Shown here: piece after piece, positions 57,800 to 64,000 of the stretch
How the letters are laid out: each line of letters begins with the position of its first letter
Numbering within the stretch: the first letter of the stretch is position 1
From: RUG721 sp040307385
GTDB lineage: Bacteria > Actinomycetota > Coriobacteriia > Coriobacteriales > Atopobiaceae
Direction: 5' to 3'
Length of the DNA stretch: 64,000 nucleotides
NCBI GenBank assembly: GCA_040307385.1
Contig: JAWRJQ010000079.1
Coordinates: forward strand, 6,773 to 70,772
Position numbers and translations under genes: made by a program
The notes under the pieces: model-generated
Databases searched by the model: none
The model's input: the letters and a program-made list of their open reading frames with translations, nothing else
Told to the model about the DNA's origin: nothing

Positions 57800-58525
57800 A
57801 TGAAGCGCTACGAGACGCTCTCGGTCTTTCCCGAGGTCTTCGAGCCGTACCTGTCGTCGTCGATCATGGGCCGTGCGCGCGCGAAGGGCCTGTTCGACTT
57901 CCATGCGTACAATCTGCGCGATTGGACGCATGACCGCCATAATACGGTGGACGACGCGCCCTTCGGCGGCGGCCAGGGCATGCTCATGAAGCCCGAGCCC
58001 ATCTTCGAGGCCGTCGAGGACATCCAGGGACTCTTCCCCGAGCCGGCCCACGTGGTGTTCTTCTCGCCCGTCGGCGCTCCGTTCTCGCAGAGGGCGGCCG
58101 AACGCTTGGCGGATCGCGAGCGCATCCTCTTCGTATGCGGACGCTACGAGGGCATGGACGAGCGCGTGTATGCGTTGGCCGACGAGGTCGTCTCGCTCGG
58201 CGATTTCGTGCTCACCGGCGGCGAGCTGCCGGCGCTCTGCGTCATCGACGCCCTCGTGCGGCTCATCCCCGGTGCGCTCGGCGATGAGATGAGCGCCCAC
58301 GACGAGTCGTTTTCCGCTGGGCTGCTCGAATACGCGCAGTACACGCGTCCTGCCGAGTATCGCGGTATGAGGGTGCCCGAGGTGCTGCTCTCGGGCGACC
58401 ACCAGGCCGTCGACGACTGGCGCCGCGCGTCGGCGATCGAGCGCACCCGGCGCTTCAGACCCGATCTCTTCGCGTCCTATCTGGAAGGAGGCGGCTATGA
58501 CCCGACCGACCCGCATGAGGGGTGA
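57800..58525 (+). CDS. trmD: tRNA (guanine-N1)-methyltransferase TrmD
   Basis: 241 aa from the ATG at 57800. The SPOUT-fold enzyme methylates G37. Seen are FPEVFEPYLSSSIMGRA, PFGGGQGMLMKPEP, VCGRYEGMDERV, SLGDFVLTGGELPAL and the C-terminal RPAEYRGMRVPEVLLSGDH. It overlaps lepB by 29 bases. Confidence 0.96.
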   Translation: MKRYETLSVFPEVFEPYLSSSIMGRARAKGLFDFHAYNLRDWTHDRHNTVDDAPFGGGQGMLMKPEPIFEAVEDIQGLFPEPAHVVFFSPVGAPFSQRAAERLADRERILFVCGRYEGMDERVYALADEVVSLGDFVLTGGELPALCVIDALVRLIPGALGDEMSAHDESFSAGLLEYAQYTRPAEYRGMRVPEVLLSGDHQAVDDWRRASAIERTRRFRPDLFASYLEGGGYDPTDPHEG

Positions 58526-59066
58526 CGACGCCCCCGGCCAAGAGCGCGGCTCGAGCTTCCTCACGACGATACTCGTCGCCATCGTGCTCACTGCCCTGGT
58601 GCGCCTCTTCATCATCGACTCGTTCGAGATCCCCTCGGGTTCCATGGAGCAGACCATCCGTGTGGGCGACCGCGTCATCGGCGAGAAGATCTCCTATCTG
58701 TTCCGCAGCCCCGAGGTGGGGGAGATCGTCACCTTCGTGCATGAGCGGGGCGGCGAGACCAACATCCTCATCAAGCGCGTCATCGCAACCGAAGGCCAGA
58801 CCGTGGATCTGCGCGATGGCGTGGTCTATGTGGACGGCATCGCGCTCGACGAGCCCTACACGCAGGGGCTGCCCACCTACCCTCTTCAATCCGACGACCC
58901 CTCGATCGTCTATCCCTACACCGTTCCGCACGGGTGCATCTTCGTCATGGGCGATAATCGCACCAATTCCCGCGACTCGCGCGCCATAGGGCCGGTGCGC
59001 GTGGAGGATGTGAGCTCCCATGCGGTGATCATATTCTGGCCCCCCGAGGATATTGCTACGATATAG
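58497..59066 (+). CDS. lepB: Signal peptidase I
   Basis: 189 aa from the ATG at 58497 within trmD, with GGAGG before it. One membrane anchor (about 22-40). Catalytic Ser is in IPSGSMEQTI, Lys in ILIKRVIATEG, and GDNRTNSRDSR completes the box-E region. It removes signal peptides from secreted proteins. The single anchor is the Gram-positive layout. Confidence 0.95.
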   Translation: MTRPTRMRGDDAPGQERGSSFLTTILVAIVLTALVRLFIIDSFEIPSGSMEQTIRVGDRVIGEKISYLFRSPEVGEIVTFVHERGGETNILIKRVIATEGQTVDLRDGVVYVDGIALDEPYTQGLPTYPLQSDDPSIVYPYTVPHGCIFVMGDNRTNSRDSRAIGPVRVEDVSSHAVIIFWPPEDIATI

Positions 59067-59098
59067 GCTGTTTGCTTTGGGCAAGGAAAGGCGCGCCG

Positions 59099-60004
59099 AT
59101 GAATGCTGATGCTCTGACGTTCCAAGATATGATCTCAGCGCTGGAGAGGTACTGGGCATCCCAAGGGTGCACGGTCATGCAGCCCTACGACTCCGAAGTG
59201 GGCGCCGGCACGTTCCATACGGCGACCGTGCTGCGCAGCCTGGGGCCGGCGGCATGGCGCACGTGCTATCCGCAGCCCTGCCGCCGTCCGGCCGACGGCC
59301 GCTATGGCGAGAACCCCAACCGCATGCAGCACTATTACCAGTTCCAGGTCATCTTGAAGCCGTGCCCGCAGGACTCGCAGGAGCTGTATCTGGGATCGCT
59401 CGCGGCCATCGGGCTCGACCCCGCCGAGCATGACGTGCGTTTCGTCGAGGACGACTGGGAAAGCCCCACGCTGGGCGCCTGGGGTCTCGGCTGGGAGGTA
59501 TGGCTCGACGGCATGGAGGTCACGCAGTACACCTATTTCCAGCAGGTGGGCGGCATCGAGGTCGATCCCGTGCCCGTCGAGATCACCTACGGCCTCGAGC
59601 GCATCGCGATGTACATCCAGGGCGTCGATTCGGTGTTCGACCTCATCTGGTCGTATCTGCCCGACGGCACGCCCATGACCTACGGCGACGTCTTCCTCGA
59701 GAACGAGCGCGAGTTCTCCGCATACAATTTCGAGGTTGCCAATGTCGAGATGATGCGCGCCAAATTCGAGGACTACGAGGTCGAGTGCCATGCGTGCCTC
59801 GAGGCGGGGCTTCCGCTTCCCGCCTACGACTGCGTTATGAAGTGCAGCCACGCGTTCAATCTGCTCGATTCGCGCGGCGCCATCTCGGCCACCGAGCGCG
59901 CGAACTACATCCTGCGCGTGCGCACCCTCGCCAAGGCATGCTGCGAATCGTATCTGGAGTTGGTCGCCTCGCGTGCCGGCGCTTCCGGCGAGGAGGTGGC
60001 CTAA
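59099..60004 (+). CDS. glyQ: Glycyl-tRNA synthetase alpha subunit
   Basis: 301 aa from the ATG at 59099 (AAGGAAAGG before it). The class II catalytic subunit of the alpha2-beta2 bacterial enzyme. GCTVMQPYDSEVGAGTFHTAT, PNRMQHYYQFQVILKP, and GLGWEVWLDGMEVTQYTYFQ (in part) are highly conserved. glyS starts 1 base after its stop. Confidence 0.97.
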   Translation: MNADALTFQDMISALERYWASQGCTVMQPYDSEVGAGTFHTATVLRSLGPAAWRTCYPQPCRRPADGRYGENPNRMQHYYQFQVILKPCPQDSQELYLGSLAAIGLDPAEHDVRFVEDDWESPTLGAWGLGWEVWLDGMEVTQYTYFQQVGGIEVDPVPVEITYGLERIAMYIQGVDSVFDLIWSYLPDGTPMTYGDVFLENEREFSAYNFEVANVEMMRAKFEDYEVECHACLEAGLPLPAYDCVMKCSHAFNLLDSRGAISATERANYILRVRTLAKACCESYLELVASRAGASGEEVA

Positions 60005-60005
60005 C

Positions 60006-62099
60006 ATGACGGAGACCCGCGATTATCTGCTCGAGATCGGCACCGAGGAAATGCCTTCCGCGCCGCTCATGAACGCCCAGAAGCAGCTGCAGACGCTGGT
60101 TGCGCGCGGCCTCGATGAGACGGGGCTCGCACATGGCGCCGTCCGCACCCTCTCGACGCCCCGCCGCCTCGCCGTCATCGTCGAGGCATGCGCCACGGCA
60201 ACCGAGGAGATCCACGATGTCAAGCGCGGTCCTGCGGTCGAGATCGCCTTCGATGCGGACGGCAATCCCACCAAGGCGGCTCTCGGCTTCGCCCGCAAGT
60301 GCGGCGTCGAGGCCGATGCCCTCGTGCGCCGCACCGACACCGACGGGCGGACGTACGTCTTCGCCGAGAAGAGCATTCCGTCCGCGTCCGCGCTTCCCCT
60401 GCTCGCGGCGCTCAGCGAGCGCGTGATCGGCTCGCTCGAGTGGCCCAACTACCGCAGCCAGCGCTGGGGGAGCGAGCATGCCGGCTTCGTGCGGCCCATC
60501 CGCTGGATCTGCGCGCTGCTCGGCGGCGACGTCGTTCCCGTGTCCTACGCCGACGTGACGAGCGGCAACACCACGCGCGGGCATCGCGTGCTCGGCCCCG
60601 GCGAGCATGTGGTCGCGGAGCCCGCCGTCTACGAGCAGGTGCTCGAGAGCTGCTGCGTGCTCGGGGAGCAGCGCCGCGCGGAGGTCATCCGCGCGGGCAT
60701 CGCATCCGTCGAGGCGGAGCGTCATGGCGCGCACGTCGATACGCCCCAGCGCATCTTCGACGAGGTGGTGAACCTCTGCGAATGGCCCTCCATCGTCGTC
60801 GGGTCCTTCGATGAGGCGTTCCTCGCAGTGCCCCATGAAATCATCGTCGAGGCGATGCTCAAGCATCAGCGCTATTTCCCCATCCATGCGCCGGATGGTT
60901 CGCTCACGCGCGAGTTCGTGATCGTCTCGAACGCAGATCCTGCGGTCAACGGCACCGTGCGTGCGGGCAATGAGCGCGTGGTGCGCCCGCGCCTCGACGA
61001 TGCCAAGTTCTTCTACGACGAGGACCTGAAGATCGGCCTCGAGACGTTCCGTGCACGTCTCTCCCAGGTGATCTTCCAAAAGCGCTTGGGCACCATGCTC
61101 CAAAAGTCCGAGCGCATGGAAGCGCTTGCCCGTGAGACGGCGATGCGGGCAACGGGCGATGACGAACTCGCGTCCCTCGCCGCACGCGCTGCGCATCTCG
61201 CCAAGGCCGATCTCGTTTCGCAGGCCGTCGTCGAGTTCCCGAGCCAACAGGGCGTCATGGGAGGCTACTATGCCGCCTCCCAGGGCGAGCCCGCCGCCGT
61301 TGCGGAGGCGATCTCCCAGCACTACCGCCCGCGCTTTGCAGGAGACGGGATGCCCGAGGGCGCCGTGGGCAAGGCCGTGGCCATCGCCGACAAGCTCGAC
61401 ACGGTCTGCGGCATCTTCGCCATCGACGAGCCGCCCACCGGCTCGTCCGATCCCTATGCGGTGCGCCGTGCGGCCATCGGCATCATCGCCATGCTGCGCA
61501 CTCTCGAGCGCGTTCCGCTCGCCGCCCTCATCGATGTCGCGCTGCGCTCATATGCCGAGCAGGGCATCGAGTTCGATTTCGATGCCACGGCCGCCAAGGT
61601 GGCGTCGTTCTTCGCCACGCGCCTCGCCGGCATCGCACGCGAGGAGGGCATCTCCGTCGACACCATCGAGGCGGTGTCGGCCGTGGGCGTCATCGATCCC
61701 GACGAGTTCATCCGCCGCGCCCGCGCCCTCGAGGACGCCCGCTCGAACGCGCCCGAGCTCTTCGACGATCTGGCGACCGCCTACGCTCGCGCGGCGCATC
61801 TCGCCGACGCCTCGCTCGGCTCAGCGGTGAACGAGACGATCCTCGGCGATGCCGAGCGAGCGCTTCTCGCGGCATGCGCATCCGGCGAGCGTTCGGTCGA
61901 AGATGCCCTCGCGCACGGCGATTATGATGCCGCTTGCAAGGCTCTCGCCGAATTAAGGGAGCCAATCGACCGTTTCTTTGATGACGTGATGGTCATGGAC
62001 GAGGACACTGTAGTAAGGGAGAACCGTCTGAGGCTGCTCAACCGGTTCGCCGAAGTCTTCGCGGATGTTGCCGATATCGGCTGCCTCTCCAAGAAGTAA
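60006..62099 (+). CDS. glyS: Glycyl-tRNA synthetase beta subunit
   Basis: 697 aa from the ATG at 60006. YLLEIGTEEMPSAPL, STPRRLAVIV, RWGSEHAGFVRPIRW, the HD-like part and the C-terminal anticodon-binding DALR-type domain (about 580-690; NRLRLLNRFAEVFADVADI) occur in the usual order. It binds tRNA-Gly and completes the heterotetramer with GlyQ. Confidence 0.97.
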   Translation: MTETRDYLLEIGTEEMPSAPLMNAQKQLQTLVARGLDETGLAHGAVRTLSTPRRLAVIVEACATATEEIHDVKRGPAVEIAFDADGNPTKAALGFARKCGVEADALVRRTDTDGRTYVFAEKSIPSASALPLLAALSERVIGSLEWPNYRSQRWGSEHAGFVRPIRWICALLGGDVVPVSYADVTSGNTTRGHRVLGPGEHVVAEPAVYEQVLESCCVLGEQRRAEVIRAGIASVEAERHGAHVDTPQRIFDEVVNLCEWPSIVVGSFDEAFLAVPHEIIVEAMLKHQRYFPIHAPDGSLTREFVIVSNADPAVNGTVRAGNERVVRPRLDDAKFFYDEDLKIGLETFRARLSQVIFQKRLGTMLQKSERMEALARETAMRATGDDELASLAARAAHLAKADLVSQAVVEFPSQQGVMGGYYAASQGEPAAVAEAISQHYRPRFAGDGMPEGAVGKAVAIADKLDTVCGIFAIDEPPTGSSDPYAVRRAAIGIIAMLRTLERVPLAALIDVALRSYAEQGIEFDFDATAAKVASFFATRLAGIAREEGISVDTIEAVSAVGVIDPDEFIRRARALEDARSNAPELFDDLATAYARAAHLADASLGSAVNETILGDAERALLAACASGERSVEDALAHGDYDAACKALAELREPIDRFFDDVMVMDEDTVVRENRLRLLNRFAEVFADVADIGCLSKK

Positions 62100-62138
62100 C
62101 ATGGTACGTGTCCGTACGCGATGAGAGAAGGACGAGTA

Positions 62139-62525
62139 ATGGCCGAACAGCTCGATGACATCTTCATGCACGCCAAACCCGTGGTCTATATCCTTTCGGA
62201 TTCGCGCGGCGAGACGGCAAACGCCGTCGTTCGTGCGGCCGCAGCCCAGTTCAAAGACGGCTCCATCGACATCGTGCGCCTGTCCAACATCCGCGACGTC
62301 GATACCGTCACCGAGTATTTCGAGGAGAACTTCCGCCCCGAGACCTCCTGCGCGGTGTTCCATACGTTCGCCGACGGCGTGCTGCGCCGCGAGATCCGCC
62401 GCGAGCTCGATCGTATCGGCATTCCCTCGATCGACCTGCTCGGCCCCGCCGTCACGGTCATCTCGACGCTCACGGGCGATGCACCCTCCCACGAGGTGGG
62501 CGCCATCTACCGCAATCATGCATAG
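62139..62525 (+). CDS. Half-length PPDK regulatory protein (DUF299 / PpsR family)
   Basis: 128 aa from the ATG at 62139 (GAAGGA before it). The N-terminal half matches the DUF299 kinase/pyrophosphorylase that controls PPDK: VYILSDSRGETANAVVRAAA, ETSCAVFHTFADGVLRREI, and IPSIDLLGPAV. Full-length members have about 270 residues; this stops right after the first domain and lacks the P-loop (GVSRTSKTP type) and the catalytic C-terminal half. No continuation is found in any frame before the terminator at 62570. It precedes ppdK, its expected target. It is either a decayed gene or a short variant. Confidence 0.75.
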   Translation: MAEQLDDIFMHAKPVVYILSDSRGETANAVVRAAAAQFKDGSIDIVRLSNIRDVDTVTEYFEENFRPETSCAVFHTFADGVLRREIRRELDRIGIPSIDLLGPAVTVISTLTGDAPSHEVGAIYRNHA

Positions 62526-62569
62526 GTTTTCTGCGTAACTTGGCCTTATATCTCTGTAAGACGTTGCAA

Positions 62570-62600
62570 AAGAGGGCCCTAAGCGGGCTCTCTTGCTTTA
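62570..62600 (+). terminator. Terminator between the PPDK regulator and ppdK
   Basis: AAGAGGGCCC (62570-62579) pairs with GGGCTCTCTT (62585-62594), all ten positions including one G-U, around a TAAGC loop and followed by TTGCTTT in part. ppdK therefore probably has its own promoter in 62595-62680. Confidence 0.7.
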
Positions 62601-62681
62601 GAATACCGTAGAAGGAGACGCATCGCGCCTCCTGAGGTCATGCCTGTCCAATCGTGTTTTATGTTCGAAAAGGGAGAAACT

Positions 62682-64000
62682 ATGGCAGAAAAACACGTGT
62701 ACCGCTTCGGGTTCGACGAGAACGGCAACAACGTAACCGAGGTTGCCGGCGCCTCCGTCAACGAGGCCAAGTGGATCACGGGCGGCAAGGGCGCCAACCT
62801 TGCCGAGATGGCCAACATCGGCCTTCCTGTCCCCAGCGGCTTCACCATCACCTGTCAGACCTGCGTCGACTACTCCAGCGCCGGCAACGTCTGGCCCGAG
62901 GGCGTTCTCGAGGAGATCGACGAGTACCGCAAGGATCTTGAGAAGCGCATGGGCAAGAAGCTCGGCGACAACGATGATCCGCTGCTCGTCTCCGTCCGTT
63001 CCGGCGCTCCGTTCTCCATGCCCGGCATGATGGATACCGTGCTCAACCTCGGCCTCAACGACGACTCCGTCCAGGGCCTCATCAAGCAGACCGGCAACGC
63101 GCGCTTCGCGTACGACTCCTACCGCCGCTTCGTCCAGATGTTCTCCGACGTCGTCATGGGCGTTTCGGGACAGCTCTTCGAGGACGCCATCACCGCCATG
63201 AAGGCCGAGAAGGGCGTCAAGCTCGACACCGACCTCGATGCCGACGACCTGAAGGAGCTCGTCGCACGCTTCAAGAAGATCTTCGCCGACAACGTCGACG
63301 TTGAGAAGTACCCCGAGGTCAACGAGGGCGGCACCATCGTCTTCCCGCACGATCCGCTGGTCCAGCTCCGCCTTGCCGAGCAGGCCGTCTTCGGCTCCTG
63401 GAACACCGACCGCGCCATCCTCTACCGCAAGCAGAACAAGATCGACGATTCCCTCGGAACCGCCGTCAACGTCCAGGTCATGGCCTTCGGCAACAAGGGC
63501 GAGACCTCGGCTACCGGTGTCGCTTTCACGCGCAACCCGGCCGACGGCACCAACGAGCGCTATGGCGACTATCTGGTCAACGCCCAGGGCGAGGACGTCG
63601 TGGCGGGCATCCGCAACACCGAGCCCATCGCCAAGCTCCCCACCGAGCCCGGCCTCGAGGCCGCCGGCACCGAGCTCTTCCACGTCTTCGAGATCCTCGA
63701 GGATCACTATGCCGACATGATGGACGTCGAGTTCACCATCGAGCAGGGCAAGCTCTACATGCTGCAGACCCGCGTGGGCAAGCGCACGGCGCTTTCCGCC
63801 CTCAAGGTCGCCATCCAGATGTACGAGGAGGGTCGCATCACCAAGGAGCAGGCCGTCATGCGCGTCGCTCCCGACCAGCTCGACCAGCTTCTCCACCCGC
63901 AGTTCGACGCTGCCGACATCAAGGGCCGCGACGTTCTCGCCATGGGCCTCAACGCCAGCCCCGGCGCTGCCGTGGGCGCCGTGGTGTTCTCGTCCGCCGA
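62682..64000 (+). CDS. ppdK: Pyruvate, phosphate dikinase, 3' end cut off by the window
   Basis: 439 codons are visible from the ATG at 62682 (GGGAG before it); the full enzyme is about 880-900 residues. It interconverts pyruvate and PEP with ATP and phosphate. The ATP-grasp domain shows GGKGANLAEMANIGLPVPSG, LLVSVRSGAPFSMPGMMDT, SYRRFVQMF, ATGVAFTRNPADG, and GKLYMLQTRVGKRTA. The phosphohistidine domain is just starting (GLNASPGAAVGAV) at the edge, and the catalytic His and PEP domain lie beyond. The truncated regulator lies upstream. Confidence 0.96.
   Translation, partial: MAEKHVYRFGFDENGNNVTEVAGASVNEAKWITGGKGANLAEMANIGLPVPSGFTITCQTCVDYSSAGNVWPEGVLEEIDEYRKDLEKRMGKKLGDNDDPLLVSVRSGAPFSMPGMMDTVLNLGLNDDSVQGLIKQTGNARFAYDSYRRFVQMFSDVVMGVSGQLFEDAITAMKAEKGVKLDTDLDADDLKELVARFKKIFADNVDVEKYPEVNEGGTIVFPHDPLVQLRLAEQAVFGSWNTDRAILYRKQNKIDDSLGTAVNVQVMAFGNKGETSATGVAFTRNPADGTNERYGDYLVNAQGEDVVAGIRNTEPIAKLPTEPGLEAAGTELFHVFEILEDHYADMMDVEFTIEQGKLYMLQTRVGKRTALSALKVAIQMYEEGRITKEQAVMRVAPDQLDQLLHPQFDAADIKGRDVLAMGLNASPGAAVGAVVFSSA

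Noticed and set aside
1..64000. CRISPR arrays, restriction-modification or other defence loci, prophage genes, insertion sequence transposases
   Set aside because: I looked for regularly spaced repeats, transposase motifs, Cas or methyltransferase signatures and phage structural genes and saw none.

Overview
This 64 kb stretch is high-GC (roughly 60-65% by eye), dense with genes, and reads as an Actinobacterium of class Coriobacteriia, of the Collinsella/Olsenella/Enorma gut type. That placement is an inference. It rests on Coriobacterial-looking proteins, an aroE-aroK fusion inside a full shikimate operon, a complete mre/PBP2/RodA rod-shape cluster, a TIGR03960/TIGR03936 pair before rplU-rpmA, and an obgE-proB-nadD-yqeK-rsfS run. 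No rRNA or other phylogenetic marker is present to fix the genus.

Layout. (1) 1-3.4 kb, plus strand: the 3' part of an exported rhodanese, then three overlapping genes for a truncated DUF2064-type protein, an APH-fold phosphotransferase and a TIGR04283-type glycosyltransferase. Their joint function is unknown. (2) 3.4-11.2 kb, minus strand: a tightly packed aromatic amino acid operon, aroF-tyrA-aroB-aroA-aroC-pheA-aroEK. (3) 11.4 kb: tRNA-Arg(CCG), then two striking palindromes. (4) 11.7-30.6 kb: an accessory carbohydrate region. One operon (uxuA, an SDR reductase, uxaC, eda, kdgK) takes glucuronate to pyruvate and glyceraldehyde-3-phosphate, and is divergent from an AraC regulator. A second, six-gene operon (GPH transporter, GH2, TIM-barrel isomerase/epimerase, GH78, GH43, GH1) is divergent from another AraC regulator. 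Two small genes lie between them, and a frameshifted cysteine-peptidase-like remnant closes the region. (5) 30.7-38.9 kb: a P-type ATPase, an aconitase that overlaps it, a zinc-ribbon membrane protein, a cyclophilin and a TPR membrane protein. (6) 39.0-44.9 kb: mreB-mreC-mreD-mrdA-rodA. (7) 44.9-53.3 kb: a DUF697-like protein, a radical-SAM pair, L21/L27, obgE, proB, nadD, yqeK and rsfS. (8) 53.4-56.4 kb: dinB on the minus strand with an SOS box on its start codon, and a half-size ABC exporter. (9) 56.6-62.1 kb: rpsP-khpA-rimM-trmD-lepB and glyQ-glyS. (10) 62.1 kb to the right edge: a PPDK regulatory protein cut to half length, and the 5' half of ppdK.

How it fits together. The two sugar operons look complementary. 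An oligosaccharide or glycoside enters through the GPH carrier and is trimmed in the cytosol by the rhamnosidase and beta-glycosidases. Any released glucuronate would then pass through UxaC, the SDR, UxuA, KdgK and Eda. Rha-GlcA-Gal side chains of type II arabinogalactan are one substrate that would need this enzyme set, but the sequence does not prove it. The rest of the window is conserved housekeeping. The items I rate as most worth checking are the unassigned rhodanese/DUF2064/APH/GT cluster, the glycoside operon and its regulatory DNA, the 109-bp palindrome beside the tRNA, the leaderless-looking SOS promoter of dinB, and the half-length PPDK regulator.
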